NCBI GenBank assembly: GCA_947491755.1
Contig: CANLKV010000001.1
Span: 744,001 to 808,000, forward strand
From: an uncultured Nonlabens sp.
GTDB lineage: Bacteria; Bacteroidota; Bacteroidia; Flavobacteriales; Flavobacteriaceae
DNA: 64,000 bases
Direction: 5' to 3'
Below are positions 1-9,134 of the stretch, in pieces. Made by a program: the position numbers and the translations under genes. Numbering within the stretch: the first letter of the stretch is position 1; every line of letters starts with the position of its first letter. The notes under the pieces were generated by a model. It searched no databases. It was not told the DNA's origin and worked only from the letters and a program-made list of their open reading frames with translations.

Positions 1-2
1 TC

Positions 3-257
3 CGTGTGACTGATAATGGCGAGGGAATCGATAAAACCTATATCCCTCGATTATTTGAGCGTTTCTTTAGAGTGGATCGCACTGGATCTAGACGGGAAGG
101 TGGTTCTGGTCTGGGGCTAGCTATAGTTAAACATATTATCGAGGCGCATCAAGAAAGTATTTACGTAGATAGCGAGTTAGGTATAGGGTCAGAATTTTCT
201 TTTACGCTAGAAAAAGTATCATCTAATAAAGAAGCCATGGAAAATTCTGCTTCCTGA
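3..257 (+). CDS. Sensor histidine kinase, C-terminal fragment (PhoR-like)
   Basis: This is the 3' end of a histidine kinase cut by the window edge; about 84 codons remain. The visible part is the HATPase_c ATP-binding domain: the G1 box DNGEGI near the start, the F box LFERFFRVD, and the G2 box [16 protein letters not shown]. The sequence around these boxes is close to PhoR-type kinases of Bacteroidota, which phosphorylate an OmpR-type regulator, often in phosphate limitation. The GTG near the window start is not the gene start, since the frame stays open upstream. The last 97 bases overlap the 3' end of the convergent glycosyltransferase gene. Confidence 0.85.
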   Translation, partial: RVTDNGEGIDKTYIPRLFERFFRVDRTGSRREGGSGLGLAIVKHIIEAHQESIYVDSELGIGSEFSFTLEKVSSNKEAMENSAS

Positions 258-1270
258 AAAATCGATAAACCAGCGTAATTTTCAAGTTGATCCAGCAATG
301 ATAAATTAAACTCATCCTGATTTGCATAAGGTGCCACCCCTTGTAATTCTAGGTGTTTTGCTAGATATTCTTGCTCAAACTGCCCAGGTGTAGGAATAAA
401 AAACGCTTTTTTATTTAAAGCACTCAAATCCATGATGCTGGTGTAACCACTACGACACAGGATGACCCTGGATCGCTCCATGGCTTTTTGCAGGCCGTCG
501 GTAGATAGATAATTATAGTAAGTAATGCGGCCTTTTTTCTCGGTACGCTGTATAGGCTCTACCTTTCCAGCTACAAAAACTACTTTGCCTTTGTAATCTT
601 TAGCCTGGTGCAATAATTTTTTTTCTAGGATGGAGCGCTGCGGTTCAGGTCCAGAAAGTAAAATGAGCAAGTCATAGGCAGTTTGATTCTCCCCTGACTT
701 TTTGAAACGACTGATAGGCCCTAAATAAACCTTATGCAGTGAGGAATCTGTGTTAATCGATAGTTTTCCACTCAAGTTGGGTGTTGTTTGATGGTCTGGA
801 ATCCAGCAAGCATCAAATTTTTTTATGTAATGCAAATGCAATTGAGTACTCAGCCAGGTGGTACCACCCGACAGTACTTGTAGCTGGTGAGACATAATAA
901 CACAAGGGATGGTACGAGTGTATAGACCCAGACGATTGTCGCTTATTACACCATCTAGTTTATAATCAATAATTAAATGCTGCAATAATCGATGTTCCTG
1001 ACGTATGGCATTCCATATTTTAGGAGAATCCTTGAGCAGTTTGAGCCTCAAATTTTCTCCTTGCTCGGCATATTCAACTTCATAGGCAGGTAACTCTACC
1101 GCTGGGAGAGAAGGGAATTCCTTCTTGAGTAAAGCAAGCGCAGGGCCATCGCTAGCGATTATGGGATGATCCCCATTATCAAGAAGCGCCTGTATGATAG
1201 GAATACAACGTGTTGCGTGACCCAACCCCCAATTGAGTGGCGCAACCAAAATGTTTTTAGATATTTGCAC
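161..1270 (-). CDS. Glycosyltransferase, family 28 / MurG-like
   Basis: A 369-residue protein with the fold pattern of GT-B glycosyltransferases. The N-terminus [19 protein letters not shown] (from about residue 6) has the Gly-rich loop and GHATR motif seen in MurG-related and UDP-sugar transferase-like proteins. The C-terminal half carries an SGPEPQR segment and [15 protein letters not shown] donor-binding sequence ([19 protein letters not shown]). No signal peptide or membrane span is visible, so it is probably cytoplasmic or peripheral. The acceptor is unknown. It begins with GTG at 1270, and its tail overlaps the end of the histidine kinase gene. It is a real gene by its conserved core; the exact sugar transferred cannot be told. 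Confidence 0.8.
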   Translation of the reverse strand: MQISKNILVAPLNWGLGHATRCIPIIQALLDNGDHPIIASDGPALALLKKEFPSLPAVELPAYEVEYAEQGENLRLKLLKDSPKIWNAIRQEHRLLQHLIIDYKLDGVISDNRLGLYTRTIPCVIMSHQLQVLSGGTTWLSTQLHLHYIKKFDACWIPDHQTTPNLSGKLSINTDSSLHKVYLGPISRFKKSGENQTAYDLLILLSGPEPQRSILEKKLLHQAKDYKGKVVFVAGKVEPIQRTEKKGRITYYNYLSTDGLQKAMERSRVILCRSGYTSIMDLSALNKKAFFIPTPGQFEQEYLAKHLELQGVAPYANQDEFNLSLLDQLENYAGLSIFQEAEFSMASLLDDTFSSVKENSDPIPNSLST

Positions 1271-1340
1271 ACAACAAAAATAATTAGGCAGTCTATCTAG
1301 ATGACTGTTTTACACATTATATAACCTTTAAATAATCGTT

Positions 1341-2009
1341 GTGGGAAGTAAAAATAAAATGAAGCGTTTTAAAGAAAATGAAACTTTTAAAAACGTAGTC
1401 CAACCCACGCGAGAGCAAATGGTTAATGGATTTGAGTATCAAGGTAAATGGGCCCAATTTTTTGGAAACGATAATCCTATAACGCTAGAGCTAGGCTGTG
1501 GTAAAGGAGAGTATACAGTTGCTCTAGCACGCAAGTATCCCAATCGTAATTTTATAGGTATAGATATTAAGGGAGCTAGATTTTGGCGCGGTGCAAAAAC
1601 GGCGATTGAGGATGACCTGCCTAACGTAGCCTTTCTGAGAACGCAAATTGAGCTGGTGGATTACGCTTTCGCGAAAGCGGAAATATCAGAAATATGGATC
1701 ACTTTTCCAGACCCTCAAATTAAATACAAGCGGACTAAACACCGCATGACAAACCCAGAGTTTCTAGCACGATATAAAACAATTCTAAAGCCGGATGGCA
1801 TCATTCATTTAAAGACAGATAGTGAATACATGCACGGCTATACACTAGGCTTGTTGCAAGGAATGGGCGAGGAGGTTTTATATGCGCATCATGATATTTA
1901 CAGCAATACAGAAGCGCCAGAGGAAGTAACTGGCACCCAGACATTTTATGAAAAGCAGTATCTTGAAACCGGTAAGGCGATAACTTACATGAAGTTTAAA
2001 CTGCGTTAA
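1341..2009 (+). CDS. trmB: tRNA (guanosine(46)-N7)-methyltransferase
   Basis: TrmB methylates N7 of G46 in the variable loop of tRNAs using S-adenosylmethionine. The 222-residue protein has the SAM site LELGCGKGEYT (residues 49-59), FIGIDIKGARFWRGAK, and the family hallmark WITFPDPQIKYKR (119-131), followed by the typical C-terminal LKTDSEY. The start is a GTG at 1341, which matches the usual N-terminus of Bacteroidota homologues (GSKNKxKRFKENETF). A copy of the dispersed palindrome at 1664-1679 encodes AFAKA just before the PDP motif, at a position that is variable in the family. The stop codon overlaps the next ATG by one base, so the next gene is likely translationally coupled. Confidence 0.95.
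   Translation: MGSKNKMKRFKENETFKNVVQPTREQMVNGFEYQGKWAQFFGNDNPITLELGCGKGEYTVALARKYPNRNFIGIDIKGARFWRGAKTAIEDDLPNVAFLRTQIELVDYAFAKAEISEIWITFPDPQIKYKRTKHRMTNPEFLARYKTILKPDGIIHLKTDSEYMHGYTLGLLQGMGEEVLYAHHDIYSNTEAPEEVTGTQTFYEKQYLETGKAITYMKFKLR
1664..1679. repeat. Dispersed 16-bp palindrome, copy 1 (in trmB)
   Basis: Perfect CGCTTTCGCGAAAGCG, read as AFAKA within VDYAFAKAEIS of TrmB. Confidence 0.95.
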
Positions 2010-2629
2010 TGAATTCATTTTTACACTTGATTTTTGGTTTTGGGATAGGTTTTGTAGGGGTCATCCCGCCAGGATTACTTAACCTAACAGCCTCAAAAAT
2101 AAGTGTAGAAAAGGGCAAACGCGCTGCGATCATATTTGCAACTGGTGCGGCATCTGTCGTGGTAGCGCAAGTATACATAGGTGTATTTTTCTCAAAAGTG
2201 CTTACACAAAATCCGGACATTTTACTCATGCTGGAGCGGTTTGCTATAGCTATTTTTTTTGCACTAAGTATTTTCTTTTTTATCAGGGCACGCCTAGATA
2301 GTAAGCCAGAATTTAAGACCGTTCATAAAGCCGATTATAAACTGCTGGGGCAGGGTATTATATTATCTGCTCTCAATATTTTTCCTATTCCCTTTTACAT
2401 TGCATTTAGTTCTTTCCTTGCAGGTCGTGGGATCTTTGTTTTTGAATTCCCTATGGCACAGTTATTCATCTTTGGGGCAACAATGGGGACTTTCTTAATG
2501 CTGTGCGCTTATATTAAGTATGTCAAACGATTTGGTTTTGATAGCGATACCTTTGCTCGAAAAATTCATTATTTATTATCGTTTTTGACTTTTGCAATAG
2601 CCGTTTTTACTCTAATACGCATTAATTAA
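2009..2629 (+). CDS. LysE/RhtB-type exporter family membrane protein
   Basis: A 206-residue inner membrane protein with six hydrophobic segments (about residues 3-25, 38-62, 71-92, 110-136, 147-170 and 185-204). The N-terminal sequence GIGFVGVIPPGLLNLTA matches the conserved first helix of the LysE family, which export amino acids or related small molecules by a proton-coupled mechanism. The substrate cannot be deduced. It overlaps trmB upstream by one base (TAATG) and the next gene by one base, so the three form an operon. Confidence 0.8.
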   Translation: MNSFLHLIFGFGIGFVGVIPPGLLNLTASKISVEKGKRAAIIFATGAASVVVAQVYIGVFFSKVLTQNPDILLMLERFAIAIFFALSIFFFIRARLDSKPEFKTVHKADYKLLGQGIILSALNIFPIPFYIAFSSFLAGRGIFVFEFPMAQLFIFGATMGTFLMLCAYIKYVKRFGFDSDTFARKIHYLLSFLTFAIAVFTLIRIN

Positions 2630-2964
2630 TGGCTGGAGATTTTTTTGATCGTGTGTATGCAGTAGTGGTACAAATACCAGCAGGACGAGTGACCTGCTAT
2701 GGTGCTATTGCGGCCTATCTAGGGACGCCGCGCAGCAGCCGTGCTGTAGGTTATGCTATGAATGCAGCACATAATAAACCAGAAATACCTGCCCAGCGCG
2801 TGGTTAACCGCAAGGGATTATTAACAGGAAAGCACCATTTTCAAGGGACTAACCTTATGGCGCAATTGCTAGAAAGTGAAGGGGTGCGTATTATTAATGA
2901 TCAGGTGCAAGACTTCAATGAAGTATTTTGGGATCCAGTAAAAGAGTTACCACCCCTAGAATAG
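2629..2964 (+). CDS. Alkyltransferase-like (ATL) / MGMT-family DNA-binding protein
   Basis: A 111-residue protein matching the DNA-binding domain of O6-alkylguanine-DNA alkyltransferases (VYAVVVQIPAGRVTCYGAIA, helix-turn-helix region GTPRSSRAVGYAM). The active-site motif PCHRV of MGMT is replaced by PAQRV at residues 54-58, so the alkyl-accepting cysteine is missing. That is the signature of ATL proteins, which in other organisms bind and flag O6-alkylguanine for nucleotide excision repair rather than repairing it directly. It is translationally coupled to the LysE-type gene (TAATG overlap). Confidence 0.88.
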   Translation: MAGDFFDRVYAVVVQIPAGRVTCYGAIAAYLGTPRSSRAVGYAMNAAHNKPEIPAQRVVNRKGLLTGKHHFQGTNLMAQLLESEGVRIINDQVQDFNEVFWDPVKELPPLE

Positions 2965-3065
2965 AGGATTTATTGATTAATGAATTAGACAGTTGTACGT
3001 TAATAGAGTATGGGATCAACGCTTATCAAACAGTAAGTTGTTTTAATACAAAATTTAAATCATAG

Positions 3066-3092
3066 AAAAACCGCGACATCGCCGCGGTTTGT
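3066..3092 (-). terminator. Intrinsic terminator between convergent genes
   Basis: Stem AAACCGCG (3068-3075) pairs with CGCGGTTT (3083-3090) around a 7-base loop. Five A residues on the left give a U tract in the minus direction, so it best serves the aldehyde dehydrogenase gene; the short T run on the right may also serve the ATL operon. Confidence 0.7.
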
Positions 3093-3113
3093 TAGTAAAG
3101 AAAGAAGCATTTA

Positions 3114-4499
3114 TTAATTGTTCAAACGCATAACTGCTTTAGTATTTACAAATTCCTTAATACCGTAGCCACCGTGCTCACGACCATAGCCAGACCTTTT
3201 CACCCCACCGAATGGCATGTTAGGCTGGGCAAGACCAAATGAATTAATAAACACCATACCCGTATCAAAGTGCTTGCTGGCAAGTTCAAAGGCTTTGTCT
3301 TCATCTTTACTGAATATCCCACCACCTAGACCAAAACGGCTATCGTTTGCAATGCGCATCGCATCCTCTCCATCTTTTGCTTTAATTAGGGCTGCAACGG
3401 GTCCAAATAGCTCGTCATCATAAGCAGGCTGTCCAGGATGTACATCTCCTAATACGGTAGACGGATAATAATACCCAGTGCCTTCTGGAATCTCACCGCC
3501 ACATAAAATGGTTGCTCCATGCGCCACACTTTCTTTGACCTGTCTATGCAATTTATCTCTTAAATCCTTGCGTGCCATAGGGCCTATATCTGCCGTATCG
3601 ACTGTGGGATCACCATGTTTTACCTCTTTCATAGCCTTTACAAACGCCTCCTTAAACGCCTCGTAAACTGCATCCACCACCACAAACCTTTTAGCAGCGA
3701 TGCAAGTTTCTCCGTTATTATAAACACGCCCTTTGACACAGGCTTTTACAGCTGTGTCAATATCTGCATCCTCCAGCACTATATAAGCATCATTTGAACC
3801 CAGTTCTAATACTGTTTTTTTAAGACGCTTCCCTGCTCTTGCGCCTATCAGCTCTCCCGCGCCTGGGCTTCCCGTTAAGGTGACACCTCGAACAAGGTCG
3901 TTATCAATTATTGCATTTGATTGATCGTGATCAATGATTACAGAGGTAAAAAGGTGTTTGGGAAGTCCTGCAGCTTCAAAAATTTCTTGAATTTTTTGAC
4001 CACACCCAGTAACATTGCTGGCGTGTTTGTGTACAACGCCGTTACCTGCGGCTAGATTTGCTACCGCGTACCTGAAAACTTGATAAGCTGGATAATTCCA
4101 TGGCTGTATCCCGTATACGACCCCTATAGGCGCATAAGAAATTAATCCACGACCGCCATTAGGTAATTCTCTAGCTTCATCTGCTAGTTCTTTTGGTGCG
4201 ATTTGAGCGGTGTGCTCGCAAATACTAGCGCACAATTCAACTTCTTGATAGCTTTGTTTGAGTAATTTACCCATTTCGGCAGTCATGAGTTGTGCCAGTT
4301 CTTCTTTATCAGCACGCAGTTGTTTTGCTACATTTTTAAGAAGGTTCCCTCGTTCTTCAACACTAGTAGCCTTCCATGATAAAAAGGCCTCATGACATTT
4401 TTCTACGGCCCCTGTCAACTCGTGATGAGATAAATAGGGATAAAAATTTAGCTTTTCTTCCGTTGTTGGATTGATTGTAGTTATACCTCGTTTGCTCAT
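3114..4499 (-). CDS. NAD(P)-dependent aldehyde dehydrogenase (succinate-semialdehyde type)
   Basis: A 461-residue aldehyde dehydrogenase of full family length. Catalytic residues are visible: general base Glu232 in LELGSNDAYIV and nucleophile Cys266 in NNGETCIAAKR. The NAD site IQPWNYPAYQ and the C-terminal PFGGVKRSGYGRE are typical of GabD/Sad-like succinate-semialdehyde dehydrogenases, which oxidise an aldehyde to a carboxylic acid in GABA or related catabolism. Substrate assignment within the superfamily is an inference. It is cytoplasmic and lies upstream of a terminator hairpin; the acyl-CoA dehydrogenase gene precedes it on the same strand, 144 bases away. Confidence 0.88.
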   Translation of the reverse strand: MSKRGITTINPTTEEKLNFYPYLSHHELTGAVEKCHEAFLSWKATSVEERGNLLKNVAKQLRADKEELAQLMTAEMGKLLKQSYQEVELCASICEHTAQIAPKELADEARELPNGGRGLISYAPIGVVYGIQPWNYPAYQVFRYAVANLAAGNGVVHKHASNVTGCGQKIQEIFEAAGLPKHLFTSVIIDHDQSNAIIDNDLVRGVTLTGSPGAGELIGARAGKRLKKTVLELGSNDAYIVLEDADIDTAVKACVKGRVYNNGETCIAAKRFVVVDAVYEAFKEAFVKAMKEVKHGDPTVDTADIGPMARKDLRDKLHRQVKESVAHGATILCGGEIPEGTGYYYPSTVLGDVHPGQPAYDDELFGPVAALIKAKDGEDAMRIANDSRFGLGGGIFSKDEDKAFELASKHFDTGMVFINSFGLAQPNMPFGGVKRSGYGREHGGYGIKEFVNTKAVMRLNN

Positions 4500-4643
4500 G
4501 ATCTTTTATTTTTAAGATACAAGCATGATTTAATAATACCACCTACTTTAAGTCAAGGTTATGGAGGTATTGGCTATATGTTGGCAAGGCTACCCACCAT
4601 AAGTAAATAAAAGCTTAAAATCTATTTCTAAATGAAATAGTAT

Positions 4644-6038
4644 TTAACTTACAAAGGCACTGTATCCTGTGATTGCTCTCCCTACAATAAGGCTATTAAT
4701 CTCTTTAGTTCCCTCATAGCTGTATATCGCCTCTGCATCTGCAACAAAGCGTGCTACATTATGTTCTAACAGGATGCCATTCCCCCCTAGAACCTCTCTG
4801 GCTCTAGAAACGATATCCCTTGTACGCATGGAACAGATTACTTTGGCAAGCGAGGCATGCTCATCCTTTAAAATTCCTTGATCCTGCATCACACTTAAAC
4901 GGAAACACAAGGTCTGCATGCTGGTCAAGTTTGAAATCATCTCTACCAGATGGTTTTGCACCAGCTGGAAGCTAGCTATAGGCCTACCGAATTGTTCTCT
5001 CTTTTTTGTGTATTTCAAGGCGTTTTCATAAGCACCACGAGCGCAACCTACTGCCTGCCATGCTACGCCAGCACGGGTCATGCGCAGTACTTTTGCAGTA
5101 TCCTTAAAACTTTCTGCTTTGGCTAGGCGGTCGCCTTCTGGTACTACACAATTAGTTAATGTAATGATCGCATTTTGAACAATACGTAGGGCCATCTTAT
5201 CTTCCATTTTTTCAGCGTGATATCCAGGATTGCCTTTGCGTACTAAAAATCCTTTCACCTGGTTTGTATCAAGGTCACGAGCCCAGATGACGATGACGTC
5301 TGCAAATGTGGCGTTGCCTATCCATTTTTTTTGACCGTTGAGTATCCAATTATTACCATCCCATTTGCAAGTGGTTTCCATACCGCCAGCAATACCGCTA
5401 CCCGTATCAGGTTCAGTTAGACCAAAAGCGCCTATCTTTTCCATACGGGCCATTTGTGGTAACCATTCCTGTTTTTGTTCTTCACTACCGCAAACATAGA
5501 TTGATCCCATGGCAAGGCCGCTGTGCACACCAAAAAATGTTGATATCGATACATCTACTCTAGCGATCTCCTCTGCAATGATGCCCTCTGTCACAAAATC
5601 CATCCCCGGGCAACCATAGCCCTGGTAGGCAATACCAGCAATATTGAGCTGGGCCATTTTGGGTATGAGATCATGTGGGAATGCGGCACGATTCCAGTAA
5701 TCATTTGCGATGGGCTGTACCTGGTCCTCCATAAAATTGCGCACTTTCATTTGAACCTCTCTTTGTTCATCTGACAGTTGTAAACTCATCTTATAAAAAT
5801 CACCATCGATAGGTGGCAGTTTACTTTGACCTTTTTTCTTTTTGGTAGAGAGCATTTTCATCAATCCGGCCAGCTGGCGATCGTCTAGATTTCCTACTGT
5901 ATCCATAACTTGAGTAAGATCTACTTTTTCATTGAGAGCGGTAAGTTTCTCCAGGTCAATATTTTTCATCAATTTGATGGTACCCTTTATTTTTTTGAAA
6001 ATCGACATGAGCAAAGTTTTTTTGAATTTATTGCACAT
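4644..6038 (-). CDS. Acyl-CoA dehydrogenase family protein (glutaryl-CoA dehydrogenase-like)
   Basis: A flavin-dependent acyl-CoA dehydrogenase. The FAD-contact sequence GAFGLTEPDTGSGIAGGMET, the helical C-terminal domain with REQFGRPIASFQLVQ, and the catalytic base in YSYEGTKEINSL (Glu near residue 440) are present. The active-site surroundings resemble glutaryl-CoA dehydrogenases, but substrate is uncertain. The protein has about 80 extra residues before the catalytic domain, rich in Lys and Leu, which is unusual. The first ATG is at 6038; a second good start is at 6008 (MSIFKKIKG). Its downstream neighbour is an aldehyde dehydrogenase gene, and both may serve in acid or amino acid catabolism. 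Confidence 0.85.
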   Translation of the reverse strand: MCNKFKKTLLMSIFKKIKGTIKLMKNIDLEKLTALNEKVDLTQVMDTVGNLDDRQLAGLMKMLSTKKKKGQSKLPPIDGDFYKMSLQLSDEQREVQMKVRNFMEDQVQPIANDYWNRAAFPHDLIPKMAQLNIAGIAYQGYGCPGMDFVTEGIIAEEIARVDVSISTFFGVHSGLAMGSIYVCGSEEQKQEWLPQMARMEKIGAFGLTEPDTGSGIAGGMETTCKWDGNNWILNGQKKWIGNATFADVIVIWARDLDTNQVKGFLVRKGNPGYHAEKMEDKMALRIVQNAIITLTNCVVPEGDRLAKAESFKDTAKVLRMTRAGVAWQAVGCARGAYENALKYTKKREQFGRPIASFQLVQNHLVEMISNLTSMQTLCFRLSVMQDQGILKDEHASLAKVICSMRTRDIVSRAREVLGGNGILLEHNVARFVADAEAIYSYEGTKEINSLIVGRAITGYSAFVS

Positions 6039-6202
6039 AGGTCTCTATTCTTGTTAATTAAAACGTAAGAAATCAATAACTTAAATTACATTCTCTCACA
6101 AAAATTAATCGATAGACGTCTATTAAACATGATGATGCTAACCAGACACTTACTTGTGTGGTGGCCCTTTATTTTGTGGTAGTAAGCGTATTTTTGTGGT
6201 TG

Positions 6203-7339
6203 ATGAGCGGTATTTATATACACATTCCATTTTGTAAGCAGGCATGTCATTATTGTGACTTTCATTTTGTTACGTCAACAAAATATAAAGACCGCATGGT
6301 GGCTGCGTTGATAGAAGAATTACGCTTGCGCTGCGAGCAGTTGCCGTCGCAATCTATTGAGACGATCTATTTTGGTGGTGGCACTCCCAGTGTGCTAGAA
6401 AGTGCCGCAATTGAGCAAATTATAAGGACGATTTACCAGCATTATCAAGTAATTGAAGATCCTGAAATCACACTAGAGGCAAATCCAGATGATTTGACAC
6501 CAGAAAAAATTGAAGTCCTTGCGAGTACGCCTATCAACCGGCTTAGTATAGGGGTTCAATCATTTCATGAGCAGGATTTAAAATTGATGAATAGGGCTCA
6601 TAATGCAGCAGAGGCGATGAGGTGTATCTCGCTTTCGCGAAAGCGATTTCCCAACATTTCTATAGATCTAATTTATGGCATTCCGGGATTAACCGACGAC
6701 CGCTGGATAGAGAATTTAAAAACAGCAATATCTCTAGATATACCCCATATTTCTAGCTATGCACTTACTGTGGAGGATGATACAGCACTTAAAACCTATA
6801 TCGAAAAGGGCATTATTGAGGCAGTTGACGATGAGCAAGCACAGCGTCAATTTAATATCCTGGTGGACACGATGCAGGAGCATGGCTATCAAAATTATGA
6901 GTTTTCAAACTTTGGCAAACCGGGATTTTTTTCAAGGAATAATACCGCGTACTGGACGGGAAAGACTTATCTAGGTATAGGGCCTAGCGCTCATGGTTAT
7001 GATGGAAGACAACGATCCTGGAATATTAATAATAACGTCAAATACATGAAATCTATCGAGGCAGGTCAACTGCCACAAGAGGTAGAAGTACTGTCTGTAA
7101 TTGATCGTTATAACGAGTACGTAATGACAGGACTGCGTACTATCTATGGCGTCTCTCTAGCGCATGTTGAACAACATTATGGCAGTTCGTTTAAAGATTA
7201 TATTTTACAACAATCTCACGAGTATTTGAAAGATCATTTGCTCTATCTAGATGGTGATGTTTTACAGGTAACCCGTAAAGGAAAATTTCTAAGTGATGGC
7301 ATTGCCAGTGAGTTGTTCATGCTTAATTTAAAAGAATGA
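6203..7339 (+). CDS. hemW: Radical SAM heme chaperone HemW
   Basis: HemW (formerly a coproporphyrinogen III oxidase-like protein) binds heme and a [4Fe-4S] cluster and delivers heme to cytochromes. From the ATG at 6203 the protein begins MSGIYIHIPFCKQACHYCDF, the family start with cluster cysteines at 11, 15 and 18 (CxxxCxxC). IYFGGGTPSVL and SIGVQSFHEQDLKLMNR are also typical, and the C-terminal HemN domain is complete. An upstream in-frame GTG would add 15 hydrophobic residues not found in the family, so it was not chosen. A palindrome copy at 6630-6645 encodes LSRKR next to the conserved FPNISIDLIYGIPG. This is the first gene of a tightly packed six-gene run. Confidence 0.93.
   Translation: MSGIYIHIPFCKQACHYCDFHFVTSTKYKDRMVAALIEELRLRCEQLPSQSIETIYFGGGTPSVLESAAIEQIIRTIYQHYQVIEDPEITLEANPDDLTPEKIEVLASTPINRLSIGVQSFHEQDLKLMNRAHNAAEAMRCISLSRKRFPNISIDLIYGIPGLTDDRWIENLKTAISLDIPHISSYALTVEDDTALKTYIEKGIIEAVDDEQAQRQFNILVDTMQEHGYQNYEFSNFGKPGFFSRNNTAYWTGKTYLGIGPSAHGYDGRQRSWNINNNVKYMKSIEAGQLPQEVEVLSVIDRYNEYVMTGLRTIYGVSLAHVEQHYGSSFKDYILQQSHEYLKDHLLYLDGDVLQVTRKGKFLSDGIASELFMLNLKE
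6630..6645. repeat. Dispersed 16-bp palindrome, copy 2 (in hemW)
   Basis: Perfect CGCTTTCGCGAAAGCG, read as LSRKR in SLSRKRFPNIS of HemW. Confidence 0.95.
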
Positions 7340-8160
7340 AATATTTGATAGGTTGTATCATTGTGGCGATCTGTCTTTCTTGCCAGAAGGATAATCACGC
7401 TACTCATAAAATGGAATCCAGTATGACATCTACTATTGCATTACAAGGCAAACAATATTCTATAGATTTAAATCACCCCATCGACATAAGCCTATCCGTG
7501 CAAAACCAGGCTGGCGTGGGCGCTTGGTATATCGATCAACCTAAAATAAGTCACGTGGTGGTCGATGGTTATGTAGGCAAAGTTTCTCTAGGTGGTAGCA
7601 CAAATTTTAATGATATATTTTTCAACCCGCACAGTCACGGCACTCATACGGAATGTATAGGGCATATTACGGAAGAATTTTATAGTGTCAATCAAACGAT
7701 TGTAAACACTTTTTTTACCGCTCAATTGTTAAGTGTAACACCAGAAATTAGAAACGATGACGCCGTCATTACGGCTGCCATGTTTGCAAATCTCGAGACT
7801 GTAGAGGCGGTTGTGATACGTACCTTACCTAATCTAGAGGATAAGAAAACTACAAATTATAGTAATACTAATCCCCCATACCTTTTAGAAGAGGCTATGA
7901 TCTATTTGAGAGAAAAAGGGGTAAAACATGTACTGGTAGATCTGCCTAGTGTGGACAAAGAAAAGGATGGTGGAGCTCTACTAGCTCACAAAGCTTTTTG
8001 GGATTTTGACGGTAAGCCACGTATGGATGCTACAATTACAGAGTTTGTATTTGTACCGTCTACTGTAGCCGACGGATTATTTATTCTTGATTTACAAATC
8101 GCACCTATAGAAAATGATGCAGCGCCATCGCGGCCTTTACTTTATACTTTAAAAGAATGA
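7336..8160 (+). CDS. Cyclase-family (kynurenine formamidase-like) lipoprotein
   Basis: A 274-residue protein of the cyclase family, whose members include metal-dependent formamidases. The metal-binding motif HSHGTHTECIGH is at residues 99-110 (compare HxGTHxD...H of KynB), with Glu in place of the usual Asp. The N-terminus MKYLIGCIIVAICLSC looks like a lipoprotein signal with lipidated Cys16, so it probably acts at the envelope, which is unusual for kynurenine formamidase. Substrate is unknown. It overlaps hemW by four bases (ATGA) and the next gene by four bases, so translation is coupled. Confidence 0.8.
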   Translation: MKYLIGCIIVAICLSCQKDNHATHKMESSMTSTIALQGKQYSIDLNHPIDISLSVQNQAGVGAWYIDQPKISHVVVDGYVGKVSLGGSTNFNDIFFNPHSHGTHTECIGHITEEFYSVNQTIVNTFFTAQLLSVTPEIRNDDAVITAAMFANLETVEAVVIRTLPNLEDKKTTNYSNTNPPYLLEEAMIYLREKGVKHVLVDLPSVDKEKDGGALLAHKAFWDFDGKPRMDATITEFVFVPSTVADGLFILDLQIAPIENDAAPSRPLLYTLKE

Positions 8161-8501
8161 AGTATATCTTGCGTCTAGAAGGTGTTGCTTATCTTATTGC
8201 AGGTGCAGTAAGTTATTTTACTTTGTTTGATGGATGGGTGATATTTGCCATTTTGTTTTTCTTTCCAGATTTGAGTATTATTTTTTATTTGATAAATAAT
8301 AAAGTGGGTGCCTGGTGTTATAACATAGCGCACCATGTGCTTACTGTAATTTTATTATTAGGCCTAGGTTACTGGTTGGATCAGGATATCTGGACCATGC
8401 TTGCTCTAGTGCAATTAACCCACATAGGTTTTGATCGTATTTTAGGCTATGGACTTAAATATCCCACGCATTTTAAAGAAACCCATTTGGATAAATTTTA
8501 A
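8157..8501 (+). CDS. DUF4260-family membrane protein
   Basis: A 114-residue membrane protein with about four hydrophobic segments and the C-terminal signature GYGLKYPTHFKETHLDKF, which I recognise as the DUF4260 family. No function is known. It overlaps the cyclase gene by four bases and is followed by the next gene after nine bases. Confidence 0.8.
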   Translation: MKYILRLEGVAYLIAGAVSYFTLFDGWVIFAILFFFPDLSIIFYLINNKVGAWCYNIAHHVLTVILLLGLGYWLDQDIWTMLALVQLTHIGFDRILGYGLKYPTHFKETHLDKF

Positions 8502-8510
8502 ATTAGCATT

Positions 8511-9134
8511 ATGGAGTATTTATTTATAGGGCTAGCGGTAGGTGCAGTTGTTGCTTATTTTATATTGAAACGTTTCGGTGGGAGTGGTCGTGATAATCGA
8601 CAGGAGCAAAGTGTGGTGCTCATGGAGAAAATACGTAGTGTTTGTAAATTCATAACAGTCGAGGGCGATTTTGCAGAAATCTATCACTATCAAAATGTCA
8701 AGGATAAAATTGCCAACTTTCTATTGGGAAAAAAGAAAGCTATCATCCTTATTAATGCCAAGGCACACATAGGATTTGACCTGACTAAAATAAGGATGGA
8801 GAGCGATACAGAAAATAAAATTATAAAACTTACAGAGTTCCCACAGCCATCCCTATTGAGCATCGAGACAGACTTTAATTATTACGATAAAAGCGAGGGC
8901 TGGGCAAATTATTTCACTAGTGATGACTTAACAGAGGTAACTCGCAATGCAAAACAGCATATAGTCGATAAGATACCAGAAAGCGGTTTGATGGAGCAAG
9001 CAAGAAAAGAAGCGCTTAACACCATCCAACTTATGGAAGGGCTGGCTCAAACCATAGGCTGGAAACTGGACTATACTGCCCTAGTGCTCGATAAAGCGAT
9101 GCAGACAAAAACATTATCTAGTAATGGAGATTGA
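8511..9134 (+). CDS. DUF4230-family membrane-anchored protein
   Basis: A 207-residue protein with one N-terminal transmembrane segment (about residues 3-20, LFIGLAVGAVVAYFIL) and a soluble domain of the DUF4230 family (FITVEGDFAEIYHY, KAIILINAKAHIGFDLTKI, LPQPSLLSIETD-like strand). The function is unknown. It overlaps the next gene by 11 bases, so it belongs to the hemW operon. Confidence 0.8.
   Translation: MEYLFIGLAVGAVVAYFILKRFGGSGRDNRQEQSVVLMEKIRSVCKFITVEGDFAEIYHYQNVKDKIANFLLGKKKAIILINAKAHIGFDLTKIRMESDTENKIIKLTEFPQPSLLSIETDFNYYDKSEGWANYFTSDDLTEVTRNAKQHIVDKIPESGLMEQARKEALNTIQLMEGLAQTIGWKLDYTALVLDKAMQTKTLSSNGD

Noticed and set aside
6158..6202. GTG start 45 bases upstream of hemW
   Set aside because: It would add a hydrophobic stretch not found in HemW, while MSGIYIHIPFC is the normal N-terminus.
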